NCBI GenBank assembly: GCA_902984215.1
Contig: CADWAF010000752.1
Location: 1-34,693, forward strand
Source of the DNA: Willaertia magna
Lineage: Eukaryota > Heterolobosea > Eutetramitea > Acrasida > Naegleriidae
DNA length: 34,693 nt
Direction: 5' to 3'
The position numbers and the translations under genes are program-made. Below, in pieces: positions 7,843 to 16,639 of this stretch. The stretch's first letter is position 1. Every line of letters begins with the position of its first letter. The notes below the pieces were generated by a model. That model was given only the letters and a program-made list of their open reading frames with translations, did not search any database and was not told the origin of the DNA.

Positions 7843-8523
7843 TCAATCTAACAATTGTTTAAATTGCTCAAAAGTTATAGTATCTTTTTGCCCTACCGAA
7901 CCAAAAAGTTCTCCTATTTCTATCTCTGAAAAAGCACTTGATATGCCCAAGTTTTGCAAAATTTTAAATAGTTCTGACTTTGTTATTACTCCATCTTCGT
8001 TGGAGTCAAAAACTTTTTGGAAAACTTCCCTTAATTCACTTTCAGTATACTCCCCATTTCTGAGGTAAATTTCCGAACCTAAACTCTTTTTTCTATTACT
8101 ATCCTTTGTATCTTCATTGAGAGGATCAACGGATCCACTGCTACACATCTCTAAAAATTCTGATAATGATATTTTAATACCCTCCGTTTCTCCTATAATT
8201 TCTTCTAGAAGGTTTGTAGAATATACACTGGAGAGTAATGACCTTACTTCACTTTGACTAAGGAAACCATCTTGGTCTTTATCAAATAGCTTAAATATAC
8301 ATACAAGTCTTTCTCTTCTTGAGTTTCCTCCAGCCACTAGAGTGCTTTTTAGTATTGTTGGTTGAGAATTTTTTGGTGATAGACTTGCTCTTCTTCTAAC
8401 AATGTTATCTAAGGTACCAGACACTGCATTGTGAATATCTTCTTCACTACTAGATGAACTGTCCAGCAGTATATCAATTTTTGGTTTCACCTTTTTATCA
8501 TTATTCTTTCTAAAGAGAAACAT
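7843..8523 (-). CDS. EF-hand calcium-binding protein (calmodulin-like)
   Basis: 226 aa. Two canonical EF-hand loops are visible: DKDQDGFLSQSE (about 82-93) and DSNEDGVITKSE (about 173-184), each between amphipathic helices. Each is followed by a degenerate second hand (GETEGIKISLSEF and GQKDTITFEQF) that lacks the full set of loop acids, giving two pairs as in calmodulin/centrin-type proteins. An N-terminal extension of about 70 residues is basic and then Ser/acidic-rich (LLDSSSSSEED), with a RRRASLSP stretch that fits a basophilic kinase site. Roughly 35 residues, Ser/Lys-rich, link the two pairs. The role is likely calcium sensing; the target is unknown. Confidence 0.85.
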   Translation of the reverse strand: MFLFRKNNDKKVKPKIDILLDSSSSSEEDIHNAVSGTLDNIVRRRASLSPKNSQPTILKSTLVAGGNSRRERLVCIFKLFDKDQDGFLSQSEVRSLLSSVYSTNLLEEIIGETEGIKISLSEFLEMCSSGSVDPLNEDTKDSNRKKSLGSEIYLRNGEYTESELREVFQKVFDSNEDGVITKSELFKILQNLGISSAFSEIEIGELFGSVGQKDTITFEQFKQLLD

Positions 8524-9179
8524 GTTGATACAATTTATTTTATTTTGTGTAAAAAGAATTGCCTTTCCAATTTACTTATTTTCAATGGAGATTAAGGAAG
8601 AACAAATTCTACTACGTGATTTGATTTTCAATTTTTCACCTTAATCATACTTTCGCTTGGTAGTACAGCCGAATGTTTTCCTTAATCAAAAAAATAACTG
8701 TCTTTTACTGCCTTCGTAAAGGAACTGGTAGAGTAATTTGCGATTGCCTGTTCGGCTGTTCTTTCCTCAATGTACTGGTTATAGAGAAGTGGGGCTATAA
8801 TAACGCAAATAAAATAGTTGGCTTTTATACCCTAAGGTAGGACTACTAAGTACGATGTTTTGGTTTACTTAATAATTTACAATATTTCAAAAATTTATAG
8901 TTTTAATTTACTAATGTGAAGGTTTAATTTGTAAATATTTCAAGCACTGTTATTTACTTTATCGTGTTATGATTATCTCTCATTTCCAAAGTAAAGTTTT
9001 AAACAAAATATTTTGCACATTTAAATCAATCATTCCGTGATAAATTATTAAGTTTTAATTTTATAACATGTAAATAACTTTTATAAGCAAAGAGAATAAT
9101 TATTATTTTTTAAACTTATTCAAAACTGAGAGCGGCAATTTGTCAAAAAAAATAATTGAAGGGATCTTTGTTGTTAGTC
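8524..9179. other. Long divergent intergenic region
   Basis: 656 bp between the EF-hand gene (minus) and the kelch gene (plus), presumably with both promoters. About 8640-8860 is less AT-rich than the flanks and holds a 9-bp inverted repeat (ACAGCCGAA at 8665-8673, TTCGGCTGT at 8751-8759). It could hide a non-coding RNA, but I recognise none. The stretch 8870-9150 is AT-rich and featureless. Confidence 0.4.
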
Positions 9180-10481
9180 ATGGAATTGTCAAAAACGTTA
9201 TCTTCTGAAGAAATTACTGACATTGCAAATGAAAATGGAGTAGGTTCTTCGGATTCACATATTGCTATCAAAGGAGATTCTTCAATAGTTTATTTTCATG
9301 GAGGAAGAAATGAAACGAGTGGTACAGTAAGTACAGAACTATCAATGTTGTTAATTCATTGAATTTCATTGAAAAATACAAGATACGTAGATTTGACATT
9401 AGAAGAAAATGTTGGTTATCTCCTATTGGAACGCAAGACTCACCCCCAACAAGATATTATCATGGATTTGTGTTTAATCCAAAAAATTCAACATTCTATC
9501 TTTTCGGGTAAGTTTTAATAATTAAATTTAACAAACTGAATGAAAAAAAGTGGTGTGAATGAAGATTCACCAAATCAAGGACATTTAAGTAATGAATTAT
9601 ATAGTTATCAATTAAAAAGTAATAAATGGAATAAACATGACATTCCAATTGATAATTTAATAAATATAACAAATGATAAAGAAATTGAAGATTCATTAAG
9701 AAATCGTATTTTACAAATTAAAGAAATTAAAGAAGAAAAAAGAATAATTCCAACAAATAATTTTCGTAGTCTATGGCCATGTATTAGAAGAGGACATAAT
9801 TTAATTTATAGATCAGTAAATAATTCATTAATATTATTTGGAGGAAATAATGCAAATGATATGTTAAGTGACATTTGGGAATATGACATTGATAATTCTA
9901 AATGGCATATAGTATTTCAAGCAAATAATATAAAAGCAAGAGCATATGCTAGTTGTAGTTATTTTACATCTCCAAAAGAGATAATGATATTATTTGGTGG
10001 AGATGTAGGTAATTCAAATCAAGTTTTGACAAATGAAATTTGTATTTTTGATTTTTATTCAAAATTATGGACAATTATTATTCCAAATGAAATTCCACCA
10101 ATTTTTGGACATTCATGTAGTACTATAAATATAGGACCATATGATTTAATAATTTATGGTGGATGTAATGATGATTATGTACCATTATCTAGTTGTTATA
10201 GATTTAATGTTTTAACTTATCAATTTAGTCAAATAGAAGTTGATAATGGTCCAGCAATTAATTGTTCTGCAATGTTTTATGATGAATTTAGTAAAAGATT
10301 ATTTTTATATGGAGGATATGATACAATTGGAAGATGTAAAAGATGGTTTTATATTGAGAAGATTAATTTACAAACTATTCTTTCACATTTTCCAAAATTA
10401 GAAAAAGTTTTAAAAAATTTTACAGTTAAAACATATTTTAATGATATTGACATTACTTTATTAAAAGAAAATAATGAATAA
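9180..10481 (+). CDS. Kelch-repeat beta-propeller protein
   Basis: Three exons (9180-9326, 9383-9507, 9551-10481) with introns of 56 and 43 nt, both with GTAAGT donors, give 400 aa. Kelch repeats are plain: SIVYFHGG in exon 1; RRFDIRRKCW, YYHGFVFNPKNSTFYLFGG across the second junction; then RGHNLIYR..LILFGGNN..DIWEYDIDNSKW; ARAYASCSY..IMILFGGD; GHSCSTI..DLIIYGGC; and a last RLFLYGGYD. The joined codon at the second junction restores the FGG of a blade, which supports the splice. The first junction is less certain because the acceptor was chosen to keep phase. No BTB or F-box is seen, so the partner is unknown; kelch propellers are protein-binding scaffolds. The stop is two bases from that of the convergent 79-aa gene. 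Confidence 0.85.
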
Positions 10482-10483
10482 TT

Positions 10484-10723
10484 TTATTTTTTAATATCTC
10501 TATTATATACATTATCATCTGCATCACAATAACTACAGACTAAATGTTCATTCATTACTTCTTTTTGATAAATACTCTTCTTTTTATTACTTTTTGGTGG
10601 TAAACTAGTAATATTATCAAAACTTTCATCTTCAACACTTGTTTCTAGTAAGGGAGGTTTAATTGACTCTTGTTGTGTAATGATATTACCTTGTTCTGCT
10701 TGATGAAACTTTTGTTCTACCAT
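10484..10723 (-). CDS. Small unrecognised protein with a C-x2-C motif
   Basis: 79 aa, family not recognised. It is hydrophilic, with a basic SLPPKSNKKKSIYQKE segment followed by NEHLVCSYCDADDNVYNRD. The CSYC pair could bind metal only with help from another chain, since there are no other cysteines. Codon use matches the neighbours and the ATG follows a typical A-rich leader (AATAAAAATGG), so it looks real despite its size. It faces the kelch gene tail to tail with two bases between the stops. Confidence 0.55.
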   Translation of the reverse strand: MVEQKFHQAEQGNIITQQESIKPPLLETSVEDESFDNITSLPPKSNKKKSIYQKEVMNEHLVCSYCDADDNVYNRDIKK

Positions 10724-11087
10724 TTTTATTAAATTAAATAATATTTATTTGATGAATAATATTGTTTTAGGAAGACAATATCTTTATTGAAGAATAGTAA
10801 ATATCCAAATAAGGGAAATATAAATTTTTAGTGTTTTCACCTTGCAAATAATACAACAATGCACTCTTAATAATGCATTTAAGATTTACAATATTCCAAA
10901 CATTAGAAGAGAAACCTTTAATTTAAATTAGAATTTAAGAAATTCAATTAAAGAAAATTCTAAAATTTAGAAATACTTGAATTAATACATGTTTAAAATT
11001 GGTAACTCTCCAAAACATTACTTAATAGAAATACTATTTATTCTAATGAAATTTTCTAAAACTATGAAACACAAAACATAATTCAAA
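10724..11087. other. Divergent promoter region
   Basis: 364 AT-rich bases between the 79-aa gene (minus) and the NmrA-type gene (plus). It holds many short A/T repeats, including a 9-bp inverted repeat (TTAGAATTT at 10928-10936, AAATTCTAA at 10955-10963). In such AT-rich sequence these may be chance. No gene is seen. Confidence 0.4.
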
Positions 11088-11873
11088 ATGTCTCAACAAC
11101 AATGTGTATTCTTATCTGGCTGCTCTGGTAAATTAGGTTTAGAGATTTGCCAAAAATTAGTTGAACATGGATTCAAGGTTAAGGGTTTAATTAATCACGA
11201 AAGTAGTAGAGAGGTTTGTATGAGATGTGGTTGTTCTGATTGTGTAGTTGGTGATATGTGTAAATTAACTCAAGAAGATTATGAAAAGCTAATTGAAGGA
11301 TGTGACATTGTAATTGATGCTGCAGGATCTAGTTACACTCAATCTAATAATGAAAAAGAACTTAATCTTGTAGAATATGAAGCAACTGTAAGATTATGTG
11401 ATGCTTGTTGTGAAAAGGGTGTTAAGCGTTTCATTTGTCTTAGTGCCTTAGGTTGTGATCATCCAGAAGATGAATTGGCATGTGCCACTGTCAAGAAAAA
11501 TCCAAAATTTGGTAAAGATGTATTTGAAGCTGACAAGCACATCCAAAACTGTCGTGGCTTACAGTATACCATCTTCCGTCCTGGAGATTTAACAGATGAA
11601 GTTGGTAGTGGTAAGGTTTATTTATCAACTAAAATTCCACGTAATAAGGTTTGGAAGAGTACAACTATTAGTAGATTTGATTTAGCTGAATTAATTGTTA
11701 GATCTATTAATTGTGAAAATTGCTTCAGAAATACTTTAGAAGTAATTAATGGATTTGATAAGGATGCAATGTTACTTGATGAAGCTCTTACAACATTCCA
11801 CCAAGCATTTATTATGAAACAACAACAACAAGTAGAATCTGAACAACAAAAGCAACAAGTAACTGCTGTTTAA
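11088..11873 (+). CDS. Cys-rich NmrA/atypical-SDR NAD(P)-binding protein
   Basis: 261 aa with a Rossmann fold of the NmrA-like (atypical short-chain dehydrogenase) type. VFLSGCSGKLG (residues 7-17) is the dinucleotide-binding GxxGxxG turn; EGCDIVIDAAG and KRFICLSALGCDHPED match strands 4 and 5; LQYTIFRPGDLTDE is the characteristic substrate-side strand. Such proteins are redox sensors or reductases on small substrates; the substrate is unknown. It carries 18 cysteines, unusually many for the fold, with a cluster C-x2-C-x-C-x2-C-x5-C at residues 44-58 between strand 2 and the GD motif. The C-terminal 25 residues are Gln-rich. The gene has no intron and starts at an ATG in the context CAAAATG. 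Confidence 0.8.
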   Translation: MSQQQCVFLSGCSGKLGLEICQKLVEHGFKVKGLINHESSREVCMRCGCSDCVVGDMCKLTQEDYEKLIEGCDIVIDAAGSSYTQSNNEKELNLVEYEATVRLCDACCEKGVKRFICLSALGCDHPEDELACATVKKNPKFGKDVFEADKHIQNCRGLQYTIFRPGDLTDEVGSGKVYLSTKIPRNKVWKSTTISRFDLAELIVRSINCENCFRNTLEVINGFDKDAMLLDEALTTFHQAFIMKQQQQVESEQQKQQVTAV

Positions 11874-12127
11874 GTGTATTTTTTAATTGTTTATTATTAT
11901 TGTGTGTAAATATGTAAATAAATTATTGATTTGTATTAGAAATGCAACCTGTTTAGATGCTCCTCCAATTAAACAAGACATTTACCATTCACTTGCAAGT
12001 GTTTTTTATTTACAACAGTGGTAATTATTAATTAGGGTATAAGTTTATTTACATTATAGTACAACATAAATTATGCATATTAGATACTTTTAGCACTTTT
12101 TAAACAAAAGGTTACTTTAAAAAGCAT

Positions 12128-12280
12128 CTAAAACTTTACAATTTCTTGTCTTGGTTGACCTCTTTCTCTCTCAGGCTGTTTTTCTAAACAGTCTTTGTTG
12201 GAAACAGTGATGACCACTGGAAGTATACTTCCTGACAATATCTTGAAGTTTATTAGCTTCTGTGGTAATGAATTAAACAT
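12128..12280 (-). CDS. Candidate 50-aa small protein
   Basis: An ATG-started frame of 50 codons ending in TAG, of a length easily missed. The product has an N-terminal MFNSLPQKLINFKILSGSIL, a short hydrophobic stretch SILPVVITV, and a hydrophilic, charged end (EKQPERERGQPRQE). The ATG follows an A-rich leader (TTAAAAAGCAACA), and AATAAA occurs about 85 bases after the stop on the same strand. I do not recognise a family. It could be a small organellar membrane-associated protein or a chance frame. A 14-bp palindrome (12219-12232) lies inside it. Confidence 0.3.
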   Translation of the reverse strand: MFNSLPQKLINFKILSGSILPVVITVSNKDCLEKQPERERGQPRQEIVKF

Positions 12281-12567
12281 TGTTGCTTTTTAATTGTTCC
12301 ATTCACTTTTTTTAAGTCCCGACGAGAGATTGAGAGTAGCACAAATCATAAAGAGTGGCCAAAATTTATTAATAGAAGGTTTCTTTCCAAAGAAACAGTT
12401 GCAAAAAGAGTAATTGTTTTGTGTGGGGCAATGCAAGGTATATTCTTCAGTTACTGCTTTTCTCACCGAGTCCGATTATTGCAACCTTAGTTATTTGAAC
12501 CTTAATTTCAGGTGAACGATATTTTAAAATTATTCTTATAGATCCATCTAACAAAACTTTAAGTTGT

Positions 12568-12650
12568 CGCTATTAAAAATTAATTGATACTGTCAATAAA
12601 AGTATGAATTTGTTCTTAGTGTTGTAGTTTTTAATTAATTTTTAATAGCG
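12568..12650. repeat. 18-bp perfect inverted repeat upstream of Rpn8
   Basis: CGCTATTAAAAATTAATT (12568-12585) is repeated as its exact reverse complement at 12633-12650, with a 47-bp centre. The arms end in CGC/GCG, unusual in this AT-rich DNA. The right arm ends 67 bases before the Rpn8 ATG. It could be a hairpin, a protein-binding pair or a tiny terminal-repeat element; no target-site duplication is visible. Confidence 0.6.
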
Positions 12651-12717
12651 GGAGATGTGTGGAAATCAATTATTATTTTTAGAATTAAAAGTTGAAGGAA
12701 AGCCATAAGATTAAAAA

Positions 12718-13825
12718 ATGTCTAAACAATCATTTGTTCGTTCAACAGTGGATTATACAGAATTCTTAGCTTTTCCTAAGAAAGTTGTTGTTCACCCTCT
12801 TGTATTATTAAGTGTAGTTGATCATTATAATAGAATTGCAAAAGACACAAAAAATAGAGTTGCTGGAGTTTTATTAGGTGAAATTACAAAAGATGGAGTA
12901 GTAGATGTAACAAATTCATTTGCTGTACCATTTGAAGAAGATCCTAAAGATTCATCTATTTGGTTCTTTGATCATTCATTCCTTGAAAATATGTTAGGAA
13001 TGTTTAGAAAAGTTACTGGTAAGTAACCATTAAGCTAGCCTATTTATTAATTTTTTTTAACATTTATCGTAAATTTAAAAATAAATTTGAATTATTATTA
13101 AAGCAAAGGAAAAGGTTGTTGGTTGGTATAGTACTGGACCAAAGATTAGAAAATCCGATATTGAAATTCATCAAATTATTAAAGAAAAGTATTTACCACA
13201 TCCAACCTATGTAATTATTGATGTTAATCCACAACAACAAAATGTCATTCCAACAGATGCATATGTTGCAGTTGAAGAACGTGAAGATCAACAATCTCAA
13301 CCAACATTAACATTTACTCATTTACCTTCTGAAATTGGAGCATTAGAAGCTGAAGAGATTGGTGTTGAACATTTATTAAGAGATGTTAAAGATACTACTA
13401 TTTCTGATTTAGCTTCATCTGTTTCTAATCGTATGACAAGTTTAAAGGCATTAAGAACACGATTGACTGAAATTCATACATATCTAGGTCAAGTATCTGA
13501 TGGAAATATGCCAATCAATCATTCTATTCTTTATTTATTACAAGATGTATTTAATCTTCTGCCAGGTTTACATACAAATGAAAATCAACAATCAATTGTT
13601 AAAAAAACTAATGATACTTATTTAGCAATGTATTTAAGTTCAATAATTCGTTGTGTAGTTTCTTTACATGATTTAATTAATAATAAGATTGAATTAAGAG
13701 AAACAGAGAAACAAACTGATACTAAACTTAAAAAGAAAGATGAAGAAAAGAAAGAAAATGAAACAAAAGATGATGAAAAGAAAGATAGTAAAAAGACTCA
13801 AGAAACATCTACTGATAAAAAGTAA
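12718..13825 (+). CDS. RPN8: 26S proteasome regulatory subunit Rpn8 (PSMD7)
   Basis: Two exons (12718-13018, 13104-13825) across an 85-nt intron with a GTAAGT donor give 340 aa. It is the lid subunit that pairs with the deubiquitinase Rpn11. The MPN domain covers about residues 20-155: [40 protein letters not shown] and, spanning the splice, [19 protein letters not shown]. The catalytic JAMM histidines are absent, as is normal for Rpn8. [20 protein letters not shown] and [17 protein letters not shown] are strong family signatures, and the C-terminus is Lys/Glu-rich as in animals. The N-terminus is about 10-15 residues longer than usual. An AAATAAATTTATTT palindrome (13851-13864) follows the stop. 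Confidence 0.96.
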
Positions 13826-13850
13826 ATATTGTACAACAACATTCTTTAAT

Positions 13851-13864
13851 AAATAAATTTATTT
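13851..13864. terminator. Palindromic AAATAAATTTATTT after Rpn8
   Basis: A 14-bp perfect palindrome 26 bases past the Rpn8 stop, with AATAAA on both strands. It is similar to elements at 881-892 and 31643-31666. Probably part of the polyadenylation region. Confidence 0.35.
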
Positions 13865-14070
13865 TTGTAAATAACTGAAATGTAACAAGTAATTTAACAT
13901 GCGATCATTACAATTCGAAGAATATAAGGTTGCCATGTTAAAACCGAATCGTCAATTATAACGATACTTTTATTTTCCAATGGATATAACCTAAACAATA
14001 TATGGCTCGCTTTTAGTCCCTTGATGGTGAAGGTAATCATTGAAAATCACATTTCAACGCTTCACAAAAA

Positions 14071-16569
14071 ATGTCACTAAGTCAACATGCAGTTGTTAGC
14101 TGTTTGGTAATCCTCTTTACATTTATCCTATTTTCAAATGGATTGAAAACAGTAGAAATTAACAACATTAATAACATGTTGTTTCAAAAGAAGAGTTTAA
14201 AGACATTAAAATCTTTGAACAATAATAATTCATCTATAATAATAGGTGATCAATATCCATTAACAACCATTGAAATTAATAAATTAACTAATAATATGAC
14301 AGTTGTAGGATCATTTGAATGGTTTGTACTTGCCAGCTTACAACAAACAAATTACTTTAACGCTTCACAATCTTATAAAATGGCATATCATGTTAATAAC
14401 TATGATATCATTACAAAATGGTCTAATCAATTAGTTTTAAACAATTCAATAGTATTTGATTACACTGTTGGGTGGATTAGTGACTGTTGGTTCGGTAACC
14501 CATTCCTTGTAAGTGGTTATAATGGACTCATTGGAAGTGAATGGGAAATAATGTCAGATGTCAAAAAGAATCGAGATACCTATGGAATCAAAATAAATGA
14601 TGAAAGGTATAGATTAGATCTATCAGATTTTCATTATCATCATTTATTTCCATATAAATTATTAATAATTAATAATACGTGGTATAACGAAATGGTAAAC
14701 AAAAAATATACAACTTTAGAAATAGATAACGTGATTTTAAATTATTACAATACTTTAATTAATGATTCATTACAATTATTAAATACAAGTGATTGTGCAT
14801 ATCATGATTATTCATGGTTAAAATTAATGAATGGATTTTTTAATTTAACAAATCAAGATATTGAAATGATTAATAAATTAAATAATTTAAAACAACCAGT
14901 TAAAATAAATATGAATTATTACAATAATTTAATGAAACAATATATATTAAATTATCCAAATATATTTGACAATTTATCACAAGCACATATTAAAACTAAA
15001 TTATATAATTCCACTTGTCACTTTTGTTCTACAACAGCATGCATTGGTGAACCATTGACAGGATATGACATTATGTCAATTATCAATATAATTTTAGGTA
15101 TATTCTTCTTTATTATTTTATGTTGTGCATGTAAATTAAATTCAATTAGAAGAAGATTATTATTACCTTATACTTCAGCTATTTTAATTGCATTTTTCTT
15201 TGCTTTATCAACTGATGTAGTTTATAATTCATGTGCATGTTTTTCAAGAACATTTCGTATAATGTCAATTGCATTTATTATTTGTATTTATATTATTACT
15301 ATATTAAGATTTTATTATTTTAGAAATTTATATTCAATGATTTCAAAAAAAGCAAATAAGAATGCATCTACTTCAACAAACAATAGTTCAACAAGAGACA
15401 CAATATTTTCTTTACCTATTGCTACACATAAGAAATTATTAGATACTAAATTAGGTATTGCTGTATCTATTATTGTACCTTTTATCTTTTCTTTATTATT
15501 TTTACCAACATTAGCTTATTTTAAAGATTCATGGTTATATAATGATAGTTTAGTTATACAAGAAGTTATTGTTGGTTTATTAGTTTTTATTAGTGCTGCA
15601 TTAGGTATTGTTTGTGTAATTATTGATTTATTTGTTAATAGACAATTTTTAAAGACACGTGGATTAAGATATATATTATTCTTTGATGATCCATTCTATG
15701 TTAGAGTTGACCTTCTATCAATGGTATTTCTAGAATTATTATTAATTATTATTGTTGTTTTAAGTGCTGGTCCAATTCTTAGTAATGTTGGAACAGAAGT
15801 TTCTTACACAATTATAGGTATTATAAATATTATTACAGCATTTGTTGGTTATATGGTTTGTGGTGGAACTGCAGTATTTATTGAAGTAATTAAAAGATTA
15901 TTATATAAATTTAGTAAAGATAAAGACAAAGGTTCACATATTTTAGAACAAATATTAGAAGAACCAGCGTTTTATAAATTAATTAGAGAATTTGCTGAAA
16001 AGGATTTCTCAGTTGAAAATATTTTATTATATGATAAATTAATGGCTTTAAAACAAAAGAATACTTTATCTTTATCTGATTTAGAAGAAGTTAATACTGA
16101 ATTTGTTGAAAGTGGTTCTGATTTTGAAGTTAATTTTAGTTATGATTTAAAATTTAAATTTTATCAATTATTAGATTTAGCTAGAACTTATCACAATAAT
16201 AATAATAACAATAATCTGAGTAATGGAATATTAGATAAACGTGTGTCAGGTGCCAATCTATTTAGTAGTAAGAGTAGATTGTCAGTAAAAGAATCTTCAT
16301 CTTCTGATTTAATGTCAGTTGATGAAATGTCAGAAGCAAGTACTACTTCAAATACTAGTTCTAAAGTGATAGGTAATTCTACTTTATTAAAAGAAATGTC
16401 AAAGAATAGAAAGATTTATTATAAAGATTTAAGTGAAATATTAATGCCTGGTTTAATGTTAAATATTTTGGATACAAAGAAAAGATTAGAATTAACGAAA
16501 GAATATTTCACATGGCAACATGCTAATGAAATGTTAAAAGAGCATGGTATTTCAAATACTAAAATGTAG
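14071..16569 (+). CDS. Seven-transmembrane receptor with C-terminal RGS domain
   Basis: 832 aa. An N-terminal signal peptide (CLVILFTFILFSNG) leads into an Asn-rich, glycosylation-prone extracellular region of about 300 residues with scattered Cys. Seven membrane spans follow at about 335-353, 368-386, 394-416, 460-482, 497-523, 546-570 and 578-600. A cytoplasmic RGS domain begins near 628 (LEEPAFYKLIREFAEKDFSV, ILLYDKLMALKQ) and closes near 820 (MLNILDTKKRLELTKEYF). It is interrupted at about 707-773 by an Asn/Ser-rich low-complexity insert. This layout is the same in outline as plant AtRGS1: a receptor-like protein that speeds G-alpha shut-off. The ligand is unknown, and the ectodomain is not recognised. 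The gene has no intron and starts at an ATG after an A-rich leader. Confidence 0.8.
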   Translation: MSLSQHAVVSCLVILFTFILFSNGLKTVEINNINNMLFQKKSLKTLKSLNNNNSSIIIGDQYPLTTIEINKLTNNMTVVGSFEWFVLASLQQTNYFNASQSYKMAYHVNNYDIITKWSNQLVLNNSIVFDYTVGWISDCWFGNPFLVSGYNGLIGSEWEIMSDVKKNRDTYGIKINDERYRLDLSDFHYHHLFPYKLLIINNTWYNEMVNKKYTTLEIDNVILNYYNTLINDSLQLLNTSDCAYHDYSWLKLMNGFFNLTNQDIEMINKLNNLKQPVKINMNYYNNLMKQYILNYPNIFDNLSQAHIKTKLYNSTCHFCSTTACIGEPLTGYDIMSIINIILGIFFFIILCCACKLNSIRRRLLLPYTSAILIAFFFALSTDVVYNSCACFSRTFRIMSIAFIICIYIITILRFYYFRNLYSMISKKANKNASTSTNNSSTRDTIFSLPIATHKKLLDTKLGIAVSIIVPFIFSLLFLPTLAYFKDSWLYNDSLVIQEVIVGLLVFISAALGIVCVIIDLFVNRQFLKTRGLRYILFFDDPFYVRVDLLSMVFLELLLIIIVVLSAGPILSNVGTEVSYTIIGIINIITAFVGYMVCGGTAVFIEVIKRLLYKFSKDKDKGSHILEQILEEPAFYKLIREFAEKDFSVENILLYDKLMALKQKNTLSLSDLEEVNTEFVESGSDFEVNFSYDLKFKFYQLLDLARTYHNNNNNNNLSNGILDKRVSGANLFSSKSRLSVKESSSSDLMSVDEMSEASTTSNTSSKVIGNSTLLKEMSKNRKIYYKDLSEILMPGLMLNILDTKKRLELTKEYFTWQHANEMLKEHGISNTKM

Positions 16570-16639
16570 ATTATTTGTTGAACTAAAATTTATTGTAAAG
16601 TATTTTGTAAAATAAAATTGTTTTGATCTAATAAAAAAA

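Larger units (their letters stand above)
11874..12717. other. 844-bp region between genes, with a possible small gene and an inverted repeat
   Basis: Between the NmrA-type gene and Rpn8, both on the plus strand. It holds the 3' end of the former (AAATAAA near 11915), a candidate 50-codon minus-strand ORF (12128-12280), and an 18-bp perfect inverted repeat (12568-12650) just upstream of Rpn8. No other coding frame is convincing. Confidence 0.45.

Noticed and set aside
8698..8725. TCTTTTACTG, resembling the U5 snRNA loop
   Set aside because: The GCC start of the loop is missing, and no flanking stem or Sm site is seen.
9327..9362. Reading kelch exon 1 straight on, or a 10-nt intron ending at TACAG
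   Set aside because: Reading through meets TGA before the kelch core. The 10-nt removal gives the wrong phase and is too short to splice. A 56-nt intron keeps the frame.
16195..16215. AAT/AAC microsatellite
   Set aside because: It is in frame in the 7TM-RGS gene as an Asn run inside a low-complexity loop, common in AT-rich protists.
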